A DNA stretch of 64,000 bases. It comes from UBA4582 sp013204195 (GTDB taxonomy: Bacteria; Pseudomonadota; Gammaproteobacteria; Pseudomonadales; Azotimanducaceae). The position numbers and the translations under genes were made by a program. Each line of letters begins with the position of its first letter. Within the stretch, counting starts at the first letter, position 1. Location of the stretch: contig CAWUUH010000042.1 in NCBI GenBank assembly GCA_963925735.1, forward strand, positions 9,002-73,001, written 5' to 3'. The notes under the pieces were generated by a model, which saw nothing but the letters and a program-made list of their open reading frames with translations, made no database searches and was not told where the DNA came from. Shown here one piece after another: positions 36,901 through 44,310 of the stretch.

Positions 36901-37427
36901 CCGGTTCGCTGCAACTCCAGATAAAAGCTATTCGGAAATATGGCCATCCAAGCTTGCGCTCGCGCTTTAGCTTCATCAAACTTGCCCGCCAGCAGCGCTT
37001 GGCCGACGTCGCCCTGCTGGGCTGCTGACAGCGCGATAAGTCCCTCACTTTGCGCCGCGATCCATTCTCGCCGAAGGCTCACCTTGCCGAGCGTTTGACC
37101 CTCAAGATAGGCCCGGGATAATAGTTCCGACAGATTACGATAGCCTTTCTCGCTACAAGCCAGTAACACCAATGGGGCTATTCCTTCATCGCCGTTGATA
37201 TCAAAACTGGTTTGCACCGAGACATCGCAGCCGATGATAGGCTTGACGCCGCCATTGCTGGCCGCATTATAGAATTTCACCAATCCGAATAAGTTATTAT
37301 TATCAGAGATCGCCACCGCAGGCATGCCGTTACCGGCCACTGCGGCAATCAGGGGTTTGATTCGCACCATACCATCGCTGAGTGAGTACTCAGAATGTAA
37401 GCGTAGATGGACAAAATTTGGGCGCAT
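33912..37427 (-). CDS. dnaE: DNA polymerase III alpha subunit
   Basis: Replicative polymerase. An N-terminal PHP domain opens with FVHLRLHSEYSLSDGM. The catalytic palm has PVGPGRGSGAGSLVAF and LPDFDIDFCMDGRD with the metal-binding Asp pair. A helix-hairpin-helix region and an OB fold (TVAGLIVGMRTMKSRKG) precede the tau-binding tail. 1171 residues, full length. The divergent cold-shock gene starts 443 bp away. Confidence 0.98.
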   Translation of the reverse strand: MRPNFVHLRLHSEYSLSDGMVRIKPLIAAVAGNGMPAVAISDNNNLFGLVKFYNAASNGGVKPIIGCDVSVQTSFDINGDEGIAPLVLLACSEKGYRNLSELLSRAYLEGQTLGKVSLRREWIAAQSEGLIALSAAQQGDVGQALLAGKFDEAKARAQAWMAIFPNSFYLELQRTGRDREEEHVFKAVTLAMELDLPVVATNDVRFIHQEEFDAHEVRVCIHDSRTLDDPRRERRYSEEQYLKTSEQMCELFADIPEAIENTLEIARRCNVDVDLGNYYLPEYPIPSGYTTEEYFSEVSRDGLNLRLKKIFDVDSVEFSELRKPYDERLEFELKVINDMGFPGYFLIVMEFIKWSKENGIPVGPGRGSGAGSLVAFVLLITDIDPLEYDLLFERFLNPERVSLPDFDIDFCMDGRDRVIQHVTERYGRNAVSQIITFGTMAAKAVVRDVARVQGKAYGLADKLSKLIPFDPGMTLQKALDDEPLLVEFIRTSEEAQEIMDMAFKLEGLTRNVGRHAGGVVIAPTKISDFSPIYCDETGGNFMTQFDKDDVEQAGLVKFDFLGLRTLTILDNALKSINIKRQDRGQEPLDIDVLSLEDPAIYDNLKQAKTTAVFQLESRGMKDLMKKVKPSRFDDIVALVALFRPGPMQLADDFIRRKHGIDEVDYLHPSLKKVLEGTYGVMLYQEQVMQIAQILAGYSLADADLLRRAMGKKKPEEMAKQREIFVAGAGRNDVEEKQAAYIFDMMEMFAGYGFNKPHSVAYAKIAYQTAWLKHYYPSDFMAAVLSADMQTTDKVVINIEECREMGIAMSPPDVNRGDFRFVADAPLSIVYGLGAIKGLGEGPIEALVAGRDIAGFKDLYDLCERVDSRKMNKRAIEALVGSGALDQLVDDDLVPEGVVAIDFKRSLLFANKEDAVKLAEQKSRNHDSGSTDLFGDEMLVGDAGDSRYQSLKNIRCMNLKERLNRERDTLGLYLTGHPIDMYRGELKHLAKTRIVDLRPGKDAQTVAGLIVGMRTMKSRKGDTIAFVTLDDRTGRIEVSVFADLYDANHSKLRKDAVIIVKGAAMADEFTGGLRMRASEVLDLVDARERSIRRLHLSLSGGALEGDFTTRLASLLTPYRGKPGQGCQVSVAYIRQDVQAEVTLGDDWRVLPADELIQNLRDCYGADQVSLDY

Positions 37428-37637
37428 CAGAAGGTATCTGACTCCGTTGGTGGGCTTTCGGCAAGGTTTAAGAGCTAATATAGTAAACGATGTCCGCCAT
37501 CGCCGACAGCGTTAAACAGCCTAATTCTGCGACTCGATGCCGCAGAACGCTGCGGATTCTGTCACCCTCCCTGAATGCCCGAGAGGGACAAAACCATTGC
37601 TCGTGAGCATCGGGATCAAGGATCTCGTTATAGAGGC

Positions 37638-37667
37638 TTTACAAAAATTCACGCCTGGCGTTAATAT
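37638..37667 (+). promoter_or_regulatory. Probable promoter with long leader for the cold-shock gene
   Basis: TTTACA (37638-37643) and TAATAT (37662-37667) are 18 bases apart. Transcription would start near 37674, leaving a leader of about 195 bases before the cold-shock start codon. Long structured leaders are characteristic of cspA-type messages. The remaining part of 37428-37870 has a CCGCAG-AACG-CTGCGG hairpin near 37540 and no gene. Confidence 0.45.
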
Positions 37668-37870
37668 TTTCTCGCTGGTACAGATTACAGCGACTATTGA
37701 GGTCTAGGTCATGTCGATAGTGCGCCCGTCACTGTTACTGTCCGATCCAAAGTATTGTCTGCATCGTGCCGCTAGTCAGCGAGTGGGTTTTTTTCTTTGG
37801 CCTGTGTCACGGCTTCATCCAAAGGGACAAACCCAGGGACTGATGATCAATCTACTATGGGAGAACAGTG

Positions 37871-38077
37871 ATGGCTAAGACGACTGGAAAAGTGAAGTGG
37901 TTTGACGAAAAGAAGGGCTTTGGCTTTATTGAACAGGAAAGTGGGCCCGATGTTTTCGTTCACTTTCGCGCGATTCAATCCCCCGGTTTTAAAACCCTAA
38001 TGGATGGTCAGGTAGTGGAGTTTGAGATTGAGCAGGGGCAGAAAGGGCCCCAGGCGATAAACGTCACTGTTGTGTAG
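37871..38077 (+). CDS. Cold-shock domain protein (CspA family)
   Basis: Small OB-fold protein that melts RNA structure. RNP1 KGFGFI and RNP2 DVFVHF are intact, with the family opening GKVKWFDEKKGFGF. The ATG at 37871 has GGGAG 7 bases upstream. 68 residues. It is the only plus-strand gene in the long minus-strand block between recA and rpsB apart from mutS-fdxA, and it interrupts the usual rnhB-dnaE order together with the next two genes. Confidence 0.95.
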   Translation: MAKTTGKVKWFDEKKGFGFIEQESGPDVFVHFRAIQSPGFKTLMDGQVVEFEIEQGQKGPQAINVTVV

Positions 38078-38094
38078 AGCCTCTGTCCGTAGCA

Positions 38095-38541
38095 TCAGCT
38101 ACATTGGCTCAACAGCCGATCCAGCTGATTAGCAAATAGCTGTCGATCCTGTTGATTCAGGGTCGGCGGCCCCCCGGTATTAACGCCACTGGCACGCAAA
38201 GTATCGAGAAAATCGCGCATATTCAACCGCGCCTTGATATTCTCCGCAGAGAATAGTTCCCCGCGCGGACTCAAGGCCAGACCCTGTTTTTCCACAACTT
38301 CGGCCGCCAGCGGGATATCACTGGTGATCACCAGATCGCCGGCAACCAGGCGCTTTACGATCTCAGCGTCAGCCACATCAAATCCCGCCATCACCTGAAC
38401 GGCCCTTATATTTGCCAACGGCGGCGTTCGTAGCCATTGATTTGCCACCAGGGTCACTGTCACGCCGGTTCGTTCTGCCGCTCGGAATAGTATTTCCTTT
38501 ATCACAACCGGGCAGGCATCTGCATCAACCCAAATATTCAT
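38095..38541 (-). CDS. YaiI/YqxD family protein (DUF188)
   Basis: A conserved PIN-like-fold protein of unknown role. Family motifs are MNIWVDADACPVVIKEIL, DVADAEIVKRLVAGDLVITSDIPLA (read across about 60-85) and the C-terminal NTGGPPTLNQQDRQLFANQLD. The ATG at 38541 is chosen because GGAAGG lies 5 bases upstream and the protein then starts at the conserved block; an upstream ATG adds nine residues. 148 residues. Converges with the cold-shock gene 17 bp away. Confidence 0.9.
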   Translation of the reverse strand: MNIWVDADACPVVIKEILFRAAERTGVTVTLVANQWLRTPPLANIRAVQVMAGFDVADAEIVKRLVAGDLVITSDIPLAAEVVEKQGLALSPRGELFSAENIKARLNMRDFLDTLRASGVNTGGPPTLNQQDRQLFANQLDRLLSQCS

Positions 38542-38637
38542 CTGCGCCTTCCATCTCGCGGTCATCACCGCTGGTTAAATCATCGCTGCCGCAGTCGCTT
38601 CTTGAGTCGAACAGACTGTGCTCTTGAGCAGGGCTGA

Positions 38638-39879
38638 TCAGGGCCGATCAAGGATCTCAAAGGTCATGCCCGCCTTCTCTACCAGCCGATCGATCAGCGT
38701 CATGCCCATAGCCGCGGACGGCGTCAAGCATCCACCGCTCACATCAAGCTCGTCAAGCGCCAGACACACAGCACTTTCGCCCAACATCTTGGAGGTCGCA
38801 CCGTAACCGGGATCGCGATCTGCCGTGACTCGCGCCCGCAGATTTTTAGTGGCGTCAGTCGGATGCAGCGCCAACAGTTCAATCACAAACGAACCCTTTT
38901 CGATGGTCTCAGGGCTTGGGCCCTCACCTTGCGCGGGCAAGACCGACTTTAACAAGTTACGTACAGGCGCAATCGCAGAGGCGATCATCATCAAGAAGGT
39001 GCCTGAGGCGACGGCGACCGCTTTCATATAACCCACAGGACCGGCGCCGGTTAAGATCGCCTCGTCATACCGAAACTGCGGCCCGTAACGATAGCCCAAC
39101 AAAGCGTTGCTGCGGCGCACGACCCGAGTGTTGATCGCCGCCATGACAAAAGGGGCCGTCCACTGCTTAAAGTGCGCGTCATACAGGGGGGCAACCTGAT
39201 CAGCTCCATCTGGACCCCGCGGCATGTTCACCGGATCGAGGGCATAAGGATCATTGATAATTTCACCGATGCTGGGATCAGCTTTCACTTCCTCCATCAT
39301 GTTCATCATGCTGGCGACCGTTCCGCCACTCATACCACCCTCGGCTTTAACGACCCGATATTTGACCTGTTGAGCATAAACACCATGCCGGGCATGCATC
39401 TGTTCCTGAACGTAGAAGGCACCTAAATCTGACGGGATGCTGTCAAATCCGCAGGTATGAACAATGCGGGCACCGGAGGCCTCCGCAGGGGTCTGATACT
39501 CGTTAATCACCCGATGCATCCACTGTACCTCGCCGGTCAAGTCGCAGTAATGGGTGCCGTGGGCGACACAGGCCGCCACCAGGGGCGTCCCATAAAGGGC
39601 GTAGGGACCAACGGTTGTGCAGACCACGGCCGTTCTAGCCGCCATGGCGTTCATGGCAGCCTGATCCAGACTCTCCACGACGATGAGCGCCACGGAAGTT
39701 TCGCCGGCACCGAGCAGGTCTGTGCGCACGGCCTCGAGCTTGGCTTGGTTACGGCCGGCCAGCGCCCATTTTAGCTCACCTGCAACGCCATAGGTTTTAC
39801 AGAGGTACTCAGCGACTAACTTGCCAGTAAAACCCGTCGCCCCAAATAGCACCACATCAAACTCTCGTTGCTGGTCCAT
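38638..39879 (-). CDS. Saccharopine dehydrogenase-like oxidoreductase
   Basis: NAD(P)-binding protein of the SCCPDH / trans-acting enoyl reductase type. The Rossmann loop is VVLFGATGFTGKLVAEYL, followed by WALAGRNQAKLE and CTTVGPYALYG. YCDLTGEVQW and GFDSIPSDLGAFY are group signatures. A short hydrophobic stretch at about 280-300 suggests membrane contact. 413 residues. Substrate unknown; in mycobacteria relatives act in lipid synthesis, in animals on lipid droplets. Inserted between rnhB and dnaE here. Confidence 0.85.
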   Translation of the reverse strand: MDQQREFDVVLFGATGFTGKLVAEYLCKTYGVAGELKWALAGRNQAKLEAVRTDLLGAGETSVALIVVESLDQAAMNAMAARTAVVCTTVGPYALYGTPLVAACVAHGTHYCDLTGEVQWMHRVINEYQTPAEASGARIVHTCGFDSIPSDLGAFYVQEQMHARHGVYAQQVKYRVVKAEGGMSGGTVASMMNMMEEVKADPSIGEIINDPYALDPVNMPRGPDGADQVAPLYDAHFKQWTAPFVMAAINTRVVRRSNALLGYRYGPQFRYDEAILTGAGPVGYMKAVAVASGTFLMMIASAIAPVRNLLKSVLPAQGEGPSPETIEKGSFVIELLALHPTDATKNLRARVTADRDPGYGATSKMLGESAVCLALDELDVSGGCLTPSAAMGMTLIDRLVEKAGMTFEILDRP

Positions 39880-40026
39880 TGACTCACCCGTCCGTTAAAT
39901 TAATAAGTTAGATTAATGAAAGTTCCACCCATGCTATATGTTCACATAGGCCGTCATGCTTTGCCAAGGTCTCGAGTCGGGCCGAACTGGCGGTTCTGCC
40001 GGTTAAGATACACACTAACGACCACG

Positions 40027-40653
40027 CTAAGAACCGCTTTGTTGATCCTGAGACTGCCGCAAAGCCTCCAATTTGCAGGGCCCGAAAGACAGCCGATGGA
40101 CCGCTGAGGGTCCATGTTTTTTCAGCGCAGCCAGATGAAAAGGTGTCGGATAGCCCTTATGCTGGCTGAAACCATAAGCTGGATAGAGAGCATCGAGCCG
40201 CAACATCTCTCTATCACGGGCCACCTTGGCAATAATTGACGCGGCCTTAATCGCATCAAATTTAGTATCACCCTTAACCAGCCATTCCGAGGGGCAGGCA
40301 AACCCGGGGCTGCGATTACCATCTACAAGCACGAAATCCACTACCGAGTCTAAACCGGCCACAGCTCGCTGCATAGCCAGCATACTGGCCTGAAGAATAT
40401 TAATCTGATCGATTTCAACCACGCTGGCCGAGGCAATACAGTAGGCGACCGCTCGAGATTTAATGAGTGGATCTAGGGCTTCGCGCTTTTTCTGGGTCAA
40501 CGCCTTGGAGTCGCGTAATCCGACTATAGGTATAAAAGGATCCAGAATGACCGCCGCCGCATAAACCGCACCAGCAAGCGGCCCTCGCCCCACCTCATCG
40601 ACGCCCGCACAATATTCCTGCCAATACACTAGGTCAACACCGGTCGCTGGCAT
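40027..40653 (-). CDS. rnhB: Ribonuclease HII
   Basis: Removes RNA from RNA-DNA hybrids and single ribonucleotides from DNA. Active-site residues lie in CAGVDEVGRGPLAGAV, GLRDSKALTQKKRE and FVLVDGNRS. KGDTKFDAIKAASIIAKVAR is the second family block. The ATG at 40653 gives 208 residues; longer in-frame starts lie inside lpxB and add unrelated sequence. It overlaps the lpxB end by 25 bp. Confidence 0.96.
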   Translation of the reverse strand: MPATGVDLVYWQEYCAGVDEVGRGPLAGAVYAAAVILDPFIPIVGLRDSKALTQKKREALDPLIKSRAVAYCIASASVVEIDQINILQASMLAMQRAVAGLDSVVDFVLVDGNRSPGFACPSEWLVKGDTKFDAIKAASIIAKVARDREMLRLDALYPAYGFSQHKGYPTPFHLAALKKHGPSAVHRLSFGPCKLEALRQSQDQQSGS

Positions 40654-41810
40654 AGCCCCAGCACGGCCCTCGCGGCCTGCTCGCCAGCGTTTCGACGCAA
40701 CTGCTGGTGGATCACGGCATATGCGGCCAACAGACTGTTTCGATTGGCATCGTCGAATAAACTGAGGGTTTCCCGACATAAAGCAGCAGGGGTTGCTTGA
40801 TCCTGAATGAGTTCACGCACCAGTTGTCGCCCAGAGAGTATATTCGGCAGGGCAAAATACGGCGTCGACACCATTCGTGAAACAAGAGCATAGGTCATAG
40901 CACCGAGCCGATAGGACATCACCATCGGGCGCTGCAACAGCATCGCCTCAAGGGTTGCCGTGCCCGCATTGACGACCACCACATCTGCCGCCAACATGGC
41001 GAGTTCTGCCTGACTGTCGATCAACACCGTATCGAGTCCCTGGCCATAGCGCGCAATGAGCTGTCGTAGCTGCCGAGCCCGACGTTCGTTGGCTGCGGGT
41101 ATTACAAAAATGACGGCGCTCAGCTCCGCTTGGATCAACTGCGCCGCTTGCAGAAAATCTGGACCACTGAAGTTCACTTCACTGGCGCGACTACCTGGCA
41201 GGAGCGCGACCACTGGCCGATCAACGTCGATCTGCAACTGCGCACGGGCAGATATTCTGCTTCGCTCATCCTGAATGGGCGCTATCTCGTCGGCCCTAGG
41301 ATGACCAACGAATACGGAATTGATTTGATGTTGAGCGTAAATCTCATTTTCAAACGGATACAGGGTCAGCATTAGATCAACATTTTTTTTGATGTTGTTG
41401 ATTCGACCCTTGCGCCATGCCCAAACCGAAGGCGAGACATAATGCACCGTCTTGATGCCACGTTTCTTCAACCGACCTTCTAGCAAGCCATTGAAGAAAT
41501 TGAAATCAATCCCGACGAAACAGTCCACCTGTAATTTAACGATGGCATCTGTGGTCGACAACAGTATTTTCAGAAGCGACGGTAGGCGCTTCAACGGCTC
41601 AACAAACCCATTGACCGACAGCGCCTCGATATCTGTCCAGCACACCAATCCAGCTGCGATCATCGCCGGTCCGCCGACACCAACAAACCGCACATCGGGA
41701 TGCAATCGCCGAATAGCCCGCATCAACGGCGCACCCAGATTGTCGCCCGAGAGCTCTCCGGCAAGTAGAGCAATCGTTAATGGTTTAGCTTGAGGTACGG
41801 GGCTTACCAT
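40629..41810 (-). CDS. lpxB: Lipid-A-disaccharide synthase
   Basis: Joins UDP-diacylglucosamine and lipid X to form the lipid A disaccharide. AGELSGDNLGAPLM, FVGVGGPAMIAAGL, YVSPSVWAWRKGRI and FVGHPRADEI are LpxB motifs. The ATG at 41810 has AAGG 7 bases upstream and gives 393 residues; an earlier ATG would overlap fabZ. lpxA normally lies between fabZ and lpxB, but here only 28 bp separate them. Confidence 0.97.
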   Translation of the reverse strand: MVSPVPQAKPLTIALLAGELSGDNLGAPLMRAIRRLHPDVRFVGVGGPAMIAAGLVCWTDIEALSVNGFVEPLKRLPSLLKILLSTTDAIVKLQVDCFVGIDFNFFNGLLEGRLKKRGIKTVHYVSPSVWAWRKGRINNIKKNVDLMLTLYPFENEIYAQHQINSVFVGHPRADEIAPIQDERSRISARAQLQIDVDRPVVALLPGSRASEVNFSGPDFLQAAQLIQAELSAVIFVIPAANERRARQLRQLIARYGQGLDTVLIDSQAELAMLAADVVVVNAGTATLEAMLLQRPMVMSYRLGAMTYALVSRMVSTPYFALPNILSGRQLVRELIQDQATPAALCRETLSLFDDANRNSLLAAYAVIHQQLRRNAGEQAARAVLGLCQRPVLT

Positions 41811-41838
41811 CACTACACCTTGATTATCGCCGCGGCCG

Positions 41839-42276
41839 CTAGGTGACTTTTTGTTCGGCGCAGGTAAGGAAAGTCGAGCATGCCAATTGATCACCAACAT
41901 AGGCCCGACCAACCGCTTTCATCCAATGATTGCGCAGATTGACAATTTCAACTTCTAGACGCAGTTGGTCACCTGGAACTACAGAACGCTTAAATTTGGT
42001 CTTGTCGGTGCCAGCGAGGTAATAGATATAGCCATCTTCGAGGGTGCGGTTACGACTCTTAAATGCCAATATGCCAGAAGCCTGAGCCAAGGCTTCGACG
42101 ATCATAACGCCTGGAAATACCGGCGTCATCGGGAAGTGGCCGGTGAATTGCGGCTCATTAATCGTCACATTTTTGATGGCAACGATACGCTTGTTGGCTT
42201 CAAACTCGATTACCCGATCGACCAACAAAAAGGGATACCGGTGGGGCAAATACTTCCAAATTTCAGTGACTTCCAT
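41839..42276 (-). CDS. fabZ: 3-hydroxyacyl-ACP dehydratase FabZ
   Basis: Dehydrates 3-hydroxyacyl-ACP in fatty-acid elongation. The catalytic His is in GHFPMTPVFPG and the Glu in VMIVEALAQASG. YLPHRYPFLLVDRV opens the protein. 145 residues. It competes with LpxA and LpxD for 3-hydroxyacyl-ACP, which fits its place in this operon. Confidence 0.97.
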   Translation of the reverse strand: MEVTEIWKYLPHRYPFLLVDRVIEFEANKRIVAIKNVTINEPQFTGHFPMTPVFPGVMIVEALAQASGILAFKSRNRTLEDGYIYYLAGTDKTKFKRSVVPGDQLRLEVEIVNLRNHWMKAVGRAYVGDQLACSTFLTCAEQKVT

Positions 42277-42331
42277 CTTGTTTCTCTTAGGTCATAGGTT
42301 AGCTGTAGCGCACTGACAGGACGGGCGGCTA

Positions 42332-43360
42332 CTAGCTACTTCGCCCCGACTCTAATCTGCGAAGCCGCTTGAGGATTTCATCTAGCCGTTTGAATCCAAC
42401 AATACTGCGCTTCCAATCTCTACCCGGCAACAAACTCGTACCGGATGAATATCTTCCTTTCTTCATGATCGACTGGCTCACCAGCGACATAGCAGTAATC
42501 TCAACTTGATCAACAATCTCAATATTATCGACAATACCCACCCCGCCACCGATCAAACAATAGGCGCCAATACGGGTACTACCAGCAATAGCAGTGCAGC
42601 CCGATATCGCAGTGTTAGCACCAATCCGAGTGCCGTGCCCCACCTGAATCTGGTTATCGAGCTTCACGCCGTCAGAGATCAATGTATCATTGAGCGCACC
42701 ACGATCGATGGTAGTGCCCGCTCCAATCTCCACCCTGTCCCCAATACGCACACCATAGACCTGAGGGATTTTTTTTAAGGTTGCCGTCGCCTTATCAAAC
42801 TCGAACCCGAAACCGTCAGCCCCTATCACTGCACCGCTATGAACAATGCAGTAGCGACCCACATGCACCCCATGGTAGAGGGTAACATTGGCAAACAACC
42901 GAGTTTGATCACCGAGACTGACGCCTTCGCCAATGACCGATCCTGCGCCGATACTAACGGCATCGCCAATGTGGCAACCGGCTTCGATCACTACATTGGC
43001 ACCGATCGTGACGTTCCTACCAACAACAACGCTGGGGTGAACCATCGCGGATGGATGAATGACTCTATCCGGCACTGGCGTTGGATCAAATAATTCGGCA
43101 ATCAACGCCCAAACCATTCTAGGTTGGTCACTGATTAAAGCGGGTTTGTCACTGCCTGCTGAATCTGCCTTGCGCATCACAACGGCGGCAGCGGCTGTCT
43201 CATTTAGCATTGGCCGGTAGACCGAGCTGAACAAGAAAGCCAGTTGCGCCGAATGAGCATCTCGCAGGTTCGCGATACCGCTCACTTCAATAGTCGGGTC
43301 ACCCACGAACTCCAAATGATACCTTTGGGCCAGGTCCCCGAGACTGATTGAAAAAGTCAT
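42332..43360 (-). CDS. lpxD: UDP-3-O-acylglucosamine N-acyltransferase
   Basis: Adds the N-linked 3-hydroxyacyl chain in lipid A synthesis. The N-terminal uridine-binding domain (about 1-100) is followed by a left-handed beta-helix of hexapeptide repeats (about 105-305). The catalytic His is likely in QVGHGTRIGANTAISG. A C-terminal helix follows. 342 residues, normal. 36 bp after skp. Confidence 0.97.
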   Translation of the reverse strand: MTFSISLGDLAQRYHLEFVGDPTIEVSGIANLRDAHSAQLAFLFSSVYRPMLNETAAAAVVMRKADSAGSDKPALISDQPRMVWALIAELFDPTPVPDRVIHPSAMVHPSVVVGRNVTIGANVVIEAGCHIGDAVSIGAGSVIGEGVSLGDQTRLFANVTLYHGVHVGRYCIVHSGAVIGADGFGFEFDKATATLKKIPQVYGVRIGDRVEIGAGTTIDRGALNDTLISDGVKLDNQIQVGHGTRIGANTAISGCTAIAGSTRIGAYCLIGGGVGIVDNIEIVDQVEITAMSLVSQSIMKKGRYSSGTSLLPGRDWKRSIVGFKRLDEILKRLRRLESGRSS

Positions 43361-43396
43361 TTCGATTAACCGTTAAAATCAACTTTCGCGGTTGAT

Positions 43397-43933
43397 TTAG
43401 GGGTTCTTCGCACCTAATTCATTGAGTCTTTCAGTGACTTTACGAGTGATATTATAAAGCTCACCGGCATAAAGTGCGGCTTGTCGTGGCAAGATCAAAT
43501 CAAAGTCTTCAGTTTTCACTAGGTCTTCAATTGCTTTTTGAACTTTAGCATCGATACCCGCAAACAATTCCTGCTGCCGTTGCTCGATCAGGCTCTGGAG
43601 CTTCTTCCGATTGTAAACAAAGTCATTATTTTTTGATTCGATTTGCTGCTGAACTTTGCGTTTTTCCGCTTCGCTCATGACTTCGCCATCTTTCTGCAAA
43701 CGCTCATACAACACTGCGGCTTCAGACTGAATTGATCGAATTTGCTCTTCTTCTGCCTTAAACTCTTCCTGAATTTGCGCCATCAGACGCTTGGCTTCTT
43801 CTGAGTTCAGAATAGCGGACTGGACATCGACAACAGCAATTTTGACTTCGGCGAAGACATTGGGCGCGACGAACCCCAAAACTGCAGCAGTAGCAGTCAG
43901 AATAGTTGCCAGAATACGTTGTTTGATCTTCAC
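43397..43933 (-). CDS. skp: Periplasmic chaperone Skp/OmpH
   Basis: Trimeric chaperone that carries unfolded outer-membrane proteins to BamA. A signal peptide ends near VFA-EV; the mature part is a long Lys/Glu-rich helical tentacle domain (about 45-130) with KIAVVDVQSAILNSEEAKR at its start. I use the GTG at 43933 with GGAG 7 bases upstream, giving 178 residues; an ATG at 43957 adds eight. Lies between bamA and lpxD as usual. Confidence 0.93.
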   Translation of the reverse strand: MKIKQRILATILTATAAVLGFVAPNVFAEVKIAVVDVQSAILNSEEAKRLMAQIQEEFKAEEEQIRSIQSEAAVLYERLQKDGEVMSEAEKRKVQQQIESKNNDFVYNRKKLQSLIEQRQQELFAGIDAKVQKAIEDLVKTEDFDLILPRQAALYAGELYNITRKVTERLNELGAKNP

Positions 43934-43994
43934 TAGTGTTCTCCTTGTTTGCGGCATTGTTGCTGCAAGTTATCGCGAAAATTGTTACACAAAT

Positions 43995-44038
43995 TGTTGC
44001 AACTCATGTTGCAACTCATGTTGCAATTAATGTTGCAC
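43995..44038. repeat. 12-bp tandem array upstream of skp
   Basis: Units TGTTGCAACTCA (two), TGTTGCAATTAA and a partial TGTTGCAC. The unit is similar to that at the left edge of the window (TGTTTCAGTTAA). The 377-bp gap 43934-44310 between bamA and skp otherwise shows no gene, and no clear terminator after bamA. Confidence 0.8.
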
Positions 44039-44310
44039 CGTTACTATCTCGTCGCTGTCTACTCAGTAGTCGTTGTTAACTCAGTAATAGAGCTGACCTC
44101 GCTGACGTCATGAACAGTTTTTTACCGGGCGGATGTTTACACATTCGTGAAATTGATTCAATGACCGATTAAGCAAACAACCGACATCGGTCTGACCCGA
44201 TATACTCTAAAAAGTTCGATCGATCCTCTCCAGCTGACAGCGTCACATAATGATTTGACGATATCGACACCTATTTTTTGTTCAGCCTTACTTACCTCTT
44301 GCTGTAAACC

